64,000 nucleotides of DNA, from positions 1-64,000 of the forward strand of contig JACFNP010000001.1 in NCBI GenBank assembly GCA_019454835.1. The letters run 5' to 3'. This document shows, in pieces, positions 1 through 7,871 of this stretch. Positions within the stretch are counted from its first letter, which is position 1; every line of letters begins with the position of its first letter. The position numbers and the translations under genes were made by a program. The notes beneath the pieces were generated by a model. That model did not search any database. It saw nothing but the letters and a program-made list of their open reading frames with translations, and was not told where the DNA came from. This DNA is from Rubellimicrobium sp. Lineage in GTDB: Bacteria; Pseudomonadota; Alphaproteobacteria; Rhodobacterales; Rhodobacteraceae.

Positions 1-52
1 ATAAAGCGAACGGACTGGGTTGCTTCGTCGGCTTCGCCTCCTCGCAATGACG
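1..52. repeat. Family A palindromic repeat, right half (cut by window start)
   Basis: The first bases carry the right arm of the dispersed repeat: GGTTGCTTCGTCGGC and then CCTCCTCGCAATGACG. Just beyond it, CGCCCGATTGCC (63-74) matches the outer inverted repeat seen around other copies. Confidence 0.75.
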
Positions 53-140
53 AAAGATGCACGCCCGATTGCCGTTGCAACCGCGCGCCGCCTTGCCCCT
101 GCCCCGCGCGGCGCCTAGCATCGTGCAGGAGGATTTCGCC

Positions 141-827
141 ATGCCCGCCGCCCCCGTCCCCGAGCCGGTCCCCGAAGATGTCCGCCGCCTCGTCGCCGCC
201 GCGCTGCCGCAGGTGGCGTTCGACGGCTGGTCCGCGCGGGTGCTTGCCGGTGCCGCCGCCGAGACCGGCCTCGATCTGACCCGGCTGCGCGCGCTTCTGC
301 CCGGCGGGGCCGTCGATCTGGCCGCCGCCAGCCACCGGCTGGGCGACGAGGCGATGCGCGCGCGGCTGGCGGCGGTCGATCTGGCCGCCATGCGGCTGAA
401 CGTGCGCGTCGCCTTCGCCCTGCGCGCCCGGATCGAGGCGCTTCCGGGCCGCGAGGCCACGCGCCGCGCGATGGCGCTGTTCACGCTGCCGCAGAACGCG
501 GGGCGCGGCGCGGCGCTGGTCTGGGCGACGGCGGACGCGATCTGGAACGCGGTCGGCGACAATGCAACGGACGGCAACTGGTATACCAAGCGCGCGATCC
601 TGTCCGCCGTCTGGATGTCCACCGTCACCTTCTGGCTGGGCGACAACACCCCCGGCTTCGAGGCCACCCATGCCTTCATCAACCGCCGCATCGCCGATGT
701 GCTGCGGTTCGAGAAGAACAAGGCCCGGATCGCGCCGCTGAAACGGTTGCTCGCCGCGATCCCGGCGCCGCTGCCGCGGCGTGACCTGCCGGGCCTCTGG
801 GTGCCCGAGGATGCCGGGAATGGCTGA
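141..827 (+). CDS. COQ9 family protein (ubiquinone biosynthesis accessory)
   Basis: COQ9 proteins bind lipids and help the hydroxylation steps of ubiquinone biosynthesis at the membrane. The 228-residue product has the COQ9 pattern: an N-terminal TetR-like helical part and the conserved stretch TDGNWYTKRAILSAVWMST near residues 150-170, followed by FWLGDNTPGFEATHAFINRR. I chose the ATG at 141 because AGGAGG lies 9 nt upstream; the open frame continues to 57 but that part runs from repeat DNA and lacks family similarity. The last codons overlap the start region of the quinone oxidoreductase, so the two are probably co-transcribed. Confidence 0.85.
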   Translation: MPAAPVPEPVPEDVRRLVAAALPQVAFDGWSARVLAGAAAETGLDLTRLRALLPGGAVDLAAASHRLGDEAMRARLAAVDLAAMRLNVRVAFALRARIEALPGREATRRAMALFTLPQNAGRGAALVWATADAIWNAVGDNATDGNWYTKRAILSAVWMSTVTFWLGDNTPGFEATHAFINRRIADVLRFEKNKARIAPLKRLLAAIPAPLPRRDLPGLWVPEDAGNG

Positions 828-1800
828 GATGCAGGTCGTCGAGATCACCGCGCCGGGCGGCCCCGAGGTGCTGCGCATGGCCGCGCGCCCGGTGCCGGAA
901 CCCGGCCCCGGTGAAGTCCTGATCCGCGTCGCCTTCGCGGGCGTGAACCGCCCCGATGCCGCGCAGCGCGCCGGACTCTATCCACCGCCGCCGGGGGCAA
1001 GTGATCTGCCGGGGCTGGAAGCCTCGGGCGAGATTGCCGCCCTGGGCGCAGGCGTCACCGGGTGGGCGCCGGGTGATGCGGTCTGCGCGCTTCTGCCCGG
1101 CGGCGGCTATGCGCAATATGCCGTGACTGCCGCCAGCCATTGCCTGCCGGTGCCCGAGGGCATGGGGCTGGACGCGGCCGCCTGCCTGCCCGAGACCTTT
1201 TTCACCGTCTGGTCGAACGTCTTCATGCGCGGCGGCCTGCAGGCGGGCGAGCGGCTTCTGGTCCATGGTGGCTCGTCGGGGATCGGCTCGACCGCGATCC
1301 AGTTGGGCCGGACCTTCGGCGCGCGGGTGTTCGCCACCGCAGGCACGGCGGAAAAATGCGCCTTCTGCCGCGAACTCGGGGCCGAAGCCGCGTGGAACTA
1401 TCGCGCCGACGACTGGTCCGCCGCCATGCGCGCGGCGGGGGGCGCCGACGTGGTGCTCGACATGGTCGGCGGCGACTATCTGGCGCACAATCTCGCGGCG
1501 CTGACCATGGACGGGCGCATCGTCCAGATCGCCACGCTGGGCGGGGCCGAAGCGCAGGTGAACCTCGCGCGGTTGATGATGCGGCGGGCGACGCTGACAG
1601 GGTCAACCCTGCGGCCGCAATCGGTGCTGGCCAAGGCGCGCATCGCGGCGGAACTGCGCGACAGGGTCTGGCCGCTTCTGGCGCGGGGACGGCTCTGGCC
1701 GGTGCTCGATTCGACCTTCGCGCTGGCCGATGCCGCCGGGGCGCACCGGCGGCTCGAATCCTCGCAGCACATGGGCAAGATCGTGCTGCGGGTGCAATGA
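820..1800 (+). CDS. NAD(P)H:quinone oxidoreductase, zinc-free MDR family
   Basis: Medium-chain dehydrogenase/reductase of the quinone oxidoreductase (QOR, PIG3-like) type, which uses NADPH to reduce quinones or enoyl compounds. It has the GroES-like N-terminus (EITAPGGPEVLRMAARPVPE), the segment GVNRPDAAQRAGLYPPPPG, and the Rossmann nucleotide-binding motif GGSSGIGSTAIQLGR near residue 150. No structural zinc cysteines of alcohol dehydrogenases are seen. The start is either the ATG at 820 or the one at 829; both overlap or abut the COQ9 stop (825-827), so translation is probably coupled. The exact substrate cannot be read from sequence. Confidence 0.85.
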   Translation: MAEMQVVEITAPGGPEVLRMAARPVPEPGPGEVLIRVAFAGVNRPDAAQRAGLYPPPPGASDLPGLEASGEIAALGAGVTGWAPGDAVCALLPGGGYAQYAVTAASHCLPVPEGMGLDAAACLPETFFTVWSNVFMRGGLQAGERLLVHGGSSGIGSTAIQLGRTFGARVFATAGTAEKCAFCRELGAEAAWNYRADDWSAAMRAAGGADVVLDMVGGDYLAHNLAALTMDGRIVQIATLGGAEAQVNLARLMMRRATLTGSTLRPQSVLAKARIAAELRDRVWPLLARGRLWPVLDSTFALADAAGAHRRLESSQHMGKIVLRVQ

Positions 1801-1926
1801 TCGCAACGCACCTGCGGCATAAGGCGGCAGCGACAACGGCAATGTCGGTTTTCGGCTGTCATCTGCGGCGCGCTTTCGCTACAGGGCGGCAAACCGTGGA
1901 TGCCACCAAGCGATGGAGGACGAAGG

Positions 1927-2685
1927 ATGAAGATTCTGGTGCCCGTGAAGCGGGTCATCGACTTCAACGTGAAGGTGCGTGTGAAGGGCGATGGGTCGGG
2001 CGTCGATCTGGCCAATGTGAAGATGTCGATGAACCCCTTCGACGAGGTCGCCGTCGAAGAGGCGCTGCGGCTGAAGGAAGCGGGCGTCGCGGACGAGATC
2101 GTCGTCGTCTCCATCGGGGTGAAGCAGGCGCAGGACGTGCTGCGCACCGCGATGGCCATGGGCGCCGACCGGGCGATTCTGGTCGTGGCCGCCGATGACG
2201 TGCATCAGGATATCGAACCGCTGGCCGTGGCCAAGATCCTGGCGGCGGTGGCGAAAGAGGAACAGCCCGGCCTGATCATCGCCGGCAAGCAGGCGATCGA
2301 CAACGACATGAATGCGACCGGGCAGATGCTCGCCGCGCTGCTGGGCTGGGGTCAGGCGACCTTCGCATCCGAGGTGAAGATCGAGGACGGCAAGGCCCGC
2401 GTCACCCGTGAGGTGGACGGCGGGTTGCAGGTCATCGAGGTGAAGCTGCCCGCGATCATCACCGCCGACCTGCGCCTGAACGAGCCGCGCTATGCGTCCT
2501 TGCCGAACATCATGAAGGCCAAGAAGAAGCCGCTCGATGAAAAGACGCCTGCCGATTACGGCGTCGATGTCACGCCGCGCCTGACGGCCGTGAAGACGAG
2601 CGAGCCGCCGGTGCGCAAGGCCGGGGTCAAGGTCGCCTCGGTCGATGAACTGGTGACGAAACTGAAAGAGACGGGGGTGATCTGA
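1927..2685 (+). CDS. etfB: Electron transfer flavoprotein subunit beta
   Basis: Small subunit of the ETF heterodimer, which takes electrons from acyl-CoA and other dehydrogenases and passes them to ETF:ubiquinone oxidoreductase. The 252-residue protein starts [20 protein letters not shown], as usual for EtfB, and has the signature [20 protein letters not shown] near residues 180-200. The upstream in-frame ATG at 1900 was rejected because GGAGGACGAAGG lies just before the ATG at 1927. Its TGA overlaps the etfA ATG by 1 nt, so the two subunits are translationally coupled. Confidence 0.95.
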   Translation: MKILVPVKRVIDFNVKVRVKGDGSGVDLANVKMSMNPFDEVAVEEALRLKEAGVADEIVVVSIGVKQAQDVLRTAMAMGADRAILVVAADDVHQDIEPLAVAKILAAVAKEEQPGLIIAGKQAIDNDMNATGQMLAALLGWGQATFASEVKIEDGKARVTREVDGGLQVIEVKLPAIITADLRLNEPRYASLPNIMKAKKKPLDEKTPADYGVDVTPRLTAVKTSEPPVRKAGVKVASVDELVTKLKETGVI

Positions 2686-3611
2686 TGACCGTTCTTCTTC
2701 TTGCCGAAGTGGTCGAGGGCCGCCTTGCCACCGATGCCGTGGCCAAGGCGCTGAATGCGGTGGCCGGGCTGGGCGATGTCCACGTCCTTGTCACCGGCCC
2801 CGCCGCCAGGGCCGCCGCCGACGAGGCCGCGACCCTGCAGGGCGTGTCGAAGGTGCTGGTGGCGGACGATGCCGCGCTCGATCACGACATGGCCGAGGCC
2901 AATGCCGCGCTGGTCGTGTCGCTGGCGGCGGGCTACAGCCACATCGCCTCGGCCTCGACCGCGTTCGCCAAGGACGTGCTGCCGCGCGTGGCGGCGCTGC
3001 TGGATGTGATGATCCTGGCCGACATCACGGCGGTCGTGGATGCCGACACGTTCGAGCGCCCGATCTATGCGGGCAACGCCATCCAGACCGTGCATTCGTC
3101 GGATGCGACCAAGGTGTTCAGCGTCCGCACCGCCGGTTTCGAGGCGGTGGCCGCAGGCGGTTCCGCCCCGGTCGAAAGCGTCGCCGCCGTCGCCGATCCG
3201 GGCCTGTCCACCTGGATCGAGGACCGGGTGGCGGGGTCCGACCGGCCCGAACTGACCTCGGCCAAGGTCGTGGTGTCGGGCGGGCGCGGCGTGGGATCGA
3301 AGGACAGCTTCGCCATCATCGAGGCGCTGGCCGACAAGCTGGGTGCCGCCGTCGGCGCGTCGCGCGCGGCGGTCGATTCGGGCTATGCGCCGAACGACTG
3401 GCAGGTGGGCCAGACCGGCAAGGTGGTGGCCCCCGACCTTTACGTCGCGGTCGGGATTTCCGGCGCGATCCAGCACCTTGCGGGGATGAAGGATTCGCGC
3501 GTCATCGTCGCCATCAACAAGGACGAGGAGGCGCCGATCTTCCAGGTCGCCGACTACGGCCTTGTCGCCGATCTCTTCACGGCGGTGCCGGAACTGACCG
3601 GCAAGCTCTGA
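2685..3611 (+). CDS. etfA: Electron transfer flavoprotein subunit alpha
   Basis: FAD-binding large subunit of ETF, 308 residues. The C-terminal FAD domain shows the conserved [19 protein letters not shown] (about residues 203-221), [20 protein letters not shown] and [19 protein letters not shown], typical of EtfA. It directly follows etfB with a TGATG overlap. The downstream 3-hydroxybutyryl-CoA dehydrogenase gene at 4768 is the usual neighbour in related bacteria, here separated by an oppositely oriented gene. The 3' end overlaps the convergent DUF6473 gene by 58 bp. Confidence 0.95.
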   Translation: MTVLLLAEVVEGRLATDAVAKALNAVAGLGDVHVLVTGPAARAAADEAATLQGVSKVLVADDAALDHDMAEANAALVVSLAAGYSHIASASTAFAKDVLPRVAALLDVMILADITAVVDADTFERPIYAGNAIQTVHSSDATKVFSVRTAGFEAVAAGGSAPVESVAAVADPGLSTWIEDRVAGSDRPELTSAKVVVSGGRGVGSKDSFAIIEALADKLGAAVGASRAAVDSGYAPNDWQVGQTGKVVAPDLYVAVGISGAIQHLAGMKDSRVIVAINKDEEAPIFQVADYGLVADLFTAVPELTGKL

Positions 3612-4483
3612 CCCATGGTCAGCACGGCGGGGAGCGCCAGTTCGCCCCCCGCCGGTTCGCGCAGCGCGCGGGCGATGGTGGCGGCGGCTTCCTCATGCGC
3701 CGCCGGGGGCAGCAGCGCGCGCGCCGCCGCCTGCTGGCGCGAGGTATAGACCATGCCCGCCGTCCCGGTCGCCATGGCGCGGGGGCTGGGCGTCGCCATC
3801 AGCACCATGCGCACCAGCGGCCGCAGCGAATCGAGCATCCGCCGCGTGACGAAGGCCGGTTCGATATGCAGCGGGTCGGGCCGTTCCTCCCAGGGGATGT
3901 CCGAGGGCATCTGCGGCGCGAACCACAACAGCAGCGTCGCGGGGCCAAGCTGCTCCAGCGTGCTGCGCATCCGCGCCGACCATGCGGCCTGCAATTCCTC
4001 GCGCAGGATCTGGAAGCGGTCGGGCGACACCTCCCACAGCCGGGCGAGCAGGTGGCCGGTGAAGCAGATTTCGGAGAAATCGACCTCGGGGAACAGGGCG
4101 GAAAGCACCGTCGAGGCGCGCAGGAAACGGTCGTTCCGGCGCGGATGGACGGTATAGAAACGGTTCGAGAGCATATGCGCGCCGGTCACCTGCAGCACCC
4201 GCACCCCGGCGCGCCGGGCGATCGCCATCAGGCCGGGGTCGCTGCCCGGCGCATCGACCGAGGCGTTCACGATGCCGAAATTCGCGCATTGCAACCCCGT
4301 CGCCCGCGCCACCAGCGCCGGAAACGGGGTTTCGATGAACTTCCCGTAGGTTTCCGTCCCGCCGAGAAAGGCGACGAAGGGCCGCGTCAGATCGGCAGCC
4401 GGGCCGCGAAAATAAAGCCGCGATCCCGGATACTGACAGGGGGCATAGTCGAGCCCGTCGGCGACCGGCTGGCCGGTGTTCAT
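3554..4483 (-). CDS. DUF6473 family protein
   Basis: About 309 residues. It resembles the DUF6473 family known mainly from Rhodobacterales; the function is unknown. N-terminal residues DGLDYAPCQYPGSRLYFRGP and the segment FVAFLGGTETYGKFIETPFP followed by NFGIVNASVDAP look like the opening of an SGNH-hydrolase-like fold, but a catalytic GDS motif is not evident. I start at the ATG at 4483, preceded by GGGTGGGA; the frame also has a TTG at 4501. The last ~19 codons are antisense to the end of etfA, suggesting a lost earlier stop codon. No signal peptide is seen. Confidence 0.7.
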   Translation of the reverse strand: MNTGQPVADGLDYAPCQYPGSRLYFRGPAADLTRPFVAFLGGTETYGKFIETPFPALVARATGLQCANFGIVNASVDAPGSDPGLMAIARRAGVRVLQVTGAHMLSNRFYTVHPRRNDRFLRASTVLSALFPEVDFSEICFTGHLLARLWEVSPDRFQILREELQAAWSARMRSTLEQLGPATLLLWFAPQMPSDIPWEERPDPLHIEPAFVTRRMLDSLRPLVRMVLMATPSPRAMATGTAGMVYTSRQQAAARALLPPAAHEEAAATIARALREPAGGELALPAVLTMGQSLPVSSGTAVKRSATRP

Positions 4484-4594
4484 GGTTCCCACCCGTATCA
4501 ATTCTCACCCGCGGCCAGATTCGCCGACGGGTCTTGCGAAATGACTAAAGGAAGAATTTGAACGACCGGGGCGGGGCGGGGGAACCGCATGTTT

Positions 4595-4683
4595 CGTCAT
4601 TGCGAGGCGAAAGCCGAAGCAACCCCGACCGCTCGCGCACAACATCGGGGTTGCTTCGTCGGCTGCGCCTCCTCGCAATGACG
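4595..4683 (+). repeat. Family A palindromic repeat
   Basis: Outer arms CGTCATTGCGAGG and CCTCGCAATGACG, inner arms GAAGCAACCCCGA and TCGGGGTTGCTTC, loop CCGCTCGCGCACAACA. Lies between the DUF6473 start and hbd. Confidence 0.9.
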
Positions 4684-4767
4684 AAACATGCAAGTCGCCC
4701 CGCCGCCCCCCGCTTGCCGCTGCACCCCGGCGCCCTTATGCTGCAGGTGCAAAGACGGAGACGGGCA

Positions 4768-5643
4768 ATGACGATCAGGACCGTGGGCGTGGTCGGCGCC
4801 GGGCAGATGGGCAACGGCATCGCCCATGTCATGGCGCTGGCCGGATACGAGGTGCGGCTGAACGACATCAGCAGCGAGGCGCTCTATGCCTCGCTGGACC
4901 TGATCGGGCGCAATCTCGAACGGCAGATGAAGCGCGCGACGATCACCGATGCCGACCGCGTCGCGGCGCTGGCGCGGATCGCCACCACGACCGAGCTGGC
5001 CGATCTGGGGTCCAGCGATCTCGTCATCGAGGCGGCCACCGAAAACGAGGATGTGAAGCACCGCATCTTCGCCGGTCTCGCCCCGCATCTGGGGCCGGAG
5101 ACGATCCTGACGACGAACACCTCGTCGATCTCGATCACGCGGCTGGCCAGCCGCACCGACCGGCCGGAAAAGTTCATGGGGTTCCACTTCATGAACCCGG
5201 TGCCGGTGATGAAGCTGGTCGAACTCATTCGCGGCATCGCCACCGACCAGGCCACCTTCGACGCCTGCGCAGGCGTGGTCGAGCGGCTGGGCAAGACCGC
5301 CGCCACCGCCACCGACTATCCGGCCTTCATCGTCAACCGCCTGTTGATCCCGATGGTGAACGAGGCGGTCTATGCCCTGTTCGAGGGCGTGGGCGATGTC
5401 CGTTCCATCGACATGGCGATGCGGCTGGGTGCCAATCACCCGATGGGGCCGCTGGAACTGGCCGATTTCATCGGCCTCGATACCTGCCTTGCGATCATGA
5501 ACGTGCTCTATGACGGGCTGGCCGACAGCAAGTACCGCCCCTGCCCGCTGCTGGTGAAATACGTCGAGGCGGGCTGGCTGGGCCGCAAGGCCGGACGCGG
5601 TTTCTACGACTATCGCGGGGATGAACCGGTGCCGTCGCGCTGA
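4768..5643 (+). CDS. hbd: 3-hydroxybutyryl-CoA dehydrogenase
   Basis: NAD(P)-dependent oxidation of 3-hydroxybutyryl-CoA to acetoacetyl-CoA, used in butyrate/PHB and fatty-acid metabolism. The 291-residue protein has the Rossmann motif VGAGQMGNGIAHVMALAGY at the N-terminus, TNTSSISITRLA, the catalytic histidine segment FMGFHFMNPVPVMKLVELI and the C-terminal NHPMGPLELADFIGLDTCL. Length and motifs fit the single-domain bacterial enzyme, not the fused FadB type. The ATG at 4768 follows GACGGAGACGGG; the upstream part of the open frame is repeat DNA. Close linkage to etfBA supports a role in acyl-CoA metabolism. Confidence 0.93.
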   Translation: MTIRTVGVVGAGQMGNGIAHVMALAGYEVRLNDISSEALYASLDLIGRNLERQMKRATITDADRVAALARIATTTELADLGSSDLVIEAATENEDVKHRIFAGLAPHLGPETILTTNTSSISITRLASRTDRPEKFMGFHFMNPVPVMKLVELIRGIATDQATFDACAGVVERLGKTAATATDYPAFIVNRLLIPMVNEAVYALFEGVGDVRSIDMAMRLGANHPMGPLELADFIGLDTCLAIMNVLYDGLADSKYRPCPLLVKYVEAGWLGRKAGRGFYDYRGDEPVPSR

Positions 5644-5657
5644 GAGCGGTGTGGTCC

Positions 5658-5734
5658 CGTCATTGCGGGGCGGCGAAGCAACCCCGGTGTTGTGCGTGAG
5701 CGGTCGAGGTTGCTTCACTTCGTTCGCAATGACG
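5658..5734 (-). repeat. Family A palindromic repeat, short copy
   Basis: Left arm CGTCATTGCGGGG, right arm TTCGCAATGACG; loop reads TGTTGTGCGTGAGCGG, so the copy is inverted relative to the one at 4595. First of a tandem pair after hbd. Confidence 0.85.
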
Positions 5735-5743
5735 AGAACACCC

Positions 5744-5832
5744 CGTCATTGCGAGGGGCCGAAGGCGACGAAGCAACCTCGATGTTGTGCGCAAGCGGTC
5801 GGGGTTGCTTCGGCTTGCGCCTCGCAATGACG
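5744..5832 (-). repeat. Family A palindromic repeat
   Basis: Second copy of the pair between hbd and ptsH (convergent genes), loop TGTTGTGCGCAAGCGG, arms complete. Confidence 0.9.
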
Positions 5833-5857
5833 GGACCGCACACCCCACCGGGTCGCG

Positions 5858-6127
5858 TCAGTCTTCCTCGCCGAAGCGATTCGCCACCAGGTCGGCGATG
5901 GCGTCGGCCAGTGCCTCGGCCTGCGGGCCGCGGGTCTCGACCTCGATGATCGTGCCCATCGCGGCGGTCAGCATGAGCAGGCCCATGATGCTGTCGCCGT
6001 CGGCGCTTTCGCCGTTCGCGCGCACCGTCGCCCCGGCGTCGAAGCGTTCGACCGTCTCGACCAGTTTCGCCGAGGCCCGCGCGTGCAGCCCGCGCATGTT
6101 CACGATTTCCAGCCGCCGCAGGACCAC
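5858..6127 (-). CDS. ptsH: HPr phosphocarrier protein (regulatory PTS, NPr-like)
   Basis: Phosphocarrier between enzyme I and EIIA. The 89-residue protein has the active-site histidine in MRGLHARASAKLVE (about residue 16) and the regulatory serine segment GDSIMGLLML (about residue 46), the target of HPr kinase. It is the last gene of the run rapZ-EIIA-HPr, 3 nt after the EIIA stop. In alphaproteobacteria this PTS lacks sugar permeases and controls metabolism and transcription instead; no enzyme I or EIIB/C gene is present in this window, which agrees with that. Confidence 0.92.
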   Translation of the reverse strand: MVLRRLEIVNMRGLHARASAKLVETVERFDAGATVRANGESADGDSIMGLLMLTAAMGTIIEVETRGPQAEALADAIADLVANRFGEED

Positions 6128-6130
6128 CGC

Positions 6131-6544
6131 TCAGGTGCCCCAGCCGCGCAGGCGTTCCTCGCCGATGATGGCGCTGTCGATATATTTGCGGCCGGCTTCC
6201 AGCGCGAGGCGCACGGCCTCGCCCATCGGCTTTTCGCGCGATTTCAGCAGTTTGATGAGCATGGGCATGTTGGCGCCGTAAAGGATGCGGCGGTTCGCCC
6301 CGATGCAGGCGGGCAGCGACAGGTTCGAGGGCGAGCCGCCGAACATGTCGGTGACGACGATCACGCCCGCGCCCCGGTCGACCCGGTCGGCGGCGGCGCA
6401 GATTTCGTGGCGCTTGTCGCCTCGGTCGTCCTCGGGGTCGATGGCGATGGTCTCGACCGCCGCCTGCGGGCCGACGACATGCTCGGCCGCGGCGAGAAAT
6501 TCCCGCGCGAGACCACCATGCGCGACGATGACGAGTCCGATCAC
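6131..6544 (-). CDS. PTS EIIA component, mannose family
   Basis: Takes phosphate from HPr. The 137-residue protein has the phosphorylated histidine in MIGLVIVAHGGLAREFL (His9) and the segment VVTDMFGGSPSNLSLP typical of EIIA-Man (PF03610). With no EIIB, C or D genes nearby it is probably regulatory, like the ManX/PtsM proteins beside chvGI in rhizobia. It starts 4 nt inside the end of rapZ (ATGA-type overlap) and ends 3 nt before ptsH. Confidence 0.9.
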   Translation of the reverse strand: MIGLVIVAHGGLAREFLAAAEHVVGPQAAVETIAIDPEDDRGDKRHEICAAADRVDRGAGVIVVTDMFGGSPSNLSLPACIGANRRILYGANMPMLIKLLKSREKPMGEAVRLALEAGRKYIDSAIIGEERLRGWGT

Positions 6545-7443
6545 CAGTCCAGCCCCTGCTTGGCGGCGCTCTGGCGCCCTTCCAGTTCCCGGTGGCGCTT
6601 TGACACCGGCCAGCCTGCTGCCGCAAGGGCCTGCGCAAGACTTTCCACCACTGTGACCGAACGGTGCTGCCCGCCGGTGCAGCCGATGCCGATGGCCAGA
6701 TGCGCCTTGCCTTCATCGCGGGCGGCGGGAAGCAGGAACAGGATCAGGTCGTCGAGCTTTTCACGAAAGGCAGCATAGCGGGGATCGCCCGCGACCCAAT
6801 CGGCCACGCGCGCGTCGCGCCCGTCCAGCGCGCGCAGTTCCGGCACCCAGTGCGGATTGCGCAGGAAGCGGGTGTCGAACACCAGATCGAGGCCGCGCGG
6901 CAGCCCGCGCCGGTAGCTGAAGCTGTGCAGGCTGACCGCCATCGGCCGAGTGCCGCCGGGCGCGAACCAGTGCGCGATCTCGCGCGCGAGGTCATGCGGC
7001 GACAGGCTGTCGGTTTCGATGAGAATGTCGGCCCGCGCGCGCAGCGGCGCCAGCATCGCCCGTTCGCGCTGCAACGCGGGCAGTGGCCCGTCGCCGGTGT
7101 CCAGCGGATGGCGGCGGCGGGTGGCGGCAAAGCGGCGCAGCAGTTCGCTTTCGTCGCAATCCAGAAAGACCACCGCCACGCCGGGATCGGGTCGGGCGGC
7201 AAGGTGATCCACGGTTTCAAGCAGCATCCCGGCGGAAAAGTCGCGGTTGCTGACCCCGAGGCCGATGGCAAGCGGGCGCGACAGCGGCGGCCCTTCGGTC
7301 AGGCGGGGCAGCAGCGACAGCGGCAGGTTGTCGATGACCTCGTGGCCAAGGTCTTCGAGCGCATTGATCGCCGTGGTGCGCCCGGCGCCCGAAGGGCCGG
7401 TGACAAGCACGAGGCGGGGGATATGGGGAAGCGTGTCGGTCAT
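6541..7443 (-). CDS. rapZ: RapZ-like nucleotide-binding protein (RNase adapter family)
   Basis: 300-residue P-loop protein of the RapZ/YvcJ family. In enterobacteria RapZ binds small RNAs and guides RNase E; its role in alphaproteobacteria is less clear. The N-terminus has the P-loop VTGPSGAGRTTAINALEDLG and then EVIDNLPLSLLP; the C-terminal domain has SFSYRRGLPRGLDLVFDTRF, DPRYAAFREKLDD and AIGIGCTGGQHRSVTVVE, all family hallmarks. It overlaps hprK upstream and EIIA downstream by 4 nt each, so the block is one translationally coupled operon. Confidence 0.93.
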   Translation of the reverse strand: MTDTLPHIPRLVLVTGPSGAGRTTAINALEDLGHEVIDNLPLSLLPRLTEGPPLSRPLAIGLGVSNRDFSAGMLLETVDHLAARPDPGVAVVFLDCDESELLRRFAATRRRHPLDTGDGPLPALQRERAMLAPLRARADILIETDSLSPHDLAREIAHWFAPGGTRPMAVSLHSFSYRRGLPRGLDLVFDTRFLRNPHWVPELRALDGRDARVADWVAGDPRYAAFREKLDDLILFLLPAARDEGKAHLAIGIGCTGGQHRSVTVVESLAQALAAAGWPVSKRHRELEGRQSAAKQGLDW

Positions 7444-7865
7444 GGTGCAGCGCGCCCGTGGGCAAGAAACAACGCGAGCGCCGGGCCAAGATGGGCCGCC
7501 GCGATGCCGCCGACAAGGGGGAAGGTCGCGCCGAGCAGGTCAATTTCCCGGGGGTCGGGGAAACGCGCGGTCTCGGGCGCGCCCAGATCGACGACCAGGG
7601 CCAGCGGCGCGGGCGGATGCGCGGGCGCGCGCAGCAGGCCCAGACCGCGCGCCTCGATCAGGCCGGACAGGTCGGGCGGGCAGGCCAGGGTGACGGCATC
7701 ACCCGCGCGGGTCAGCCGCGTACGATCATCGGCGATCAGCCCGGCGCCCTGTCCGATCATCTGCAAGGCCAGCGCCGACTTGCCGCTGCCCGACGGCCCG
7801 AGGATCAGCAGCCCGCGCCCGGTAACCGCGACGGCGCTGGCGTGAAGGGTCAGGGCCGCAGGCAT
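7440..7865 (-). CDS. hprK: HPr kinase/phosphorylase, short alphaproteobacterial form
   Basis: Phosphorylates HPr on its regulatory serine. At 141 residues it contains only the catalytic domain: Walker A GPSGSGKSALALQM, then GLIADDRTRL and the signature segment LIEARGLGLLRAP. The N-terminal domain of Firmicutes HprK (about 130 residues) is absent, which is normal for this alphaproteobacterial group. It sits between chvG (6 nt upstream) and rapZ (4-nt overlap), linking PTS status with the two-component system. Confidence 0.92.
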   Translation of the reverse strand: MPAALTLHASAVAVTGRGLLILGPSGSGKSALALQMIGQGAGLIADDRTRLTRAGDAVTLACPPDLSGLIEARGLGLLRAPAHPPAPLALVVDLGAPETARFPDPREIDLLGATFPLVGGIAAAHLGPALALFLAHGRAAP

Positions 7866-7871
7866 CGCCGG

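Noticed and set aside
1140-2198. 352-residue open frame on the plus strand
   Set aside because: Overlaps the quinone oxidoreductase and etfB in another frame and lacks motifs.
4545-4868. Short ORFs over family A repeats (also near 5700, 24900, 26000, 30400, 32300, 47500)
   Set aside because: Their peptides (for example SLRGG-EADEA patterns) are translations of the repeats and are not genes.
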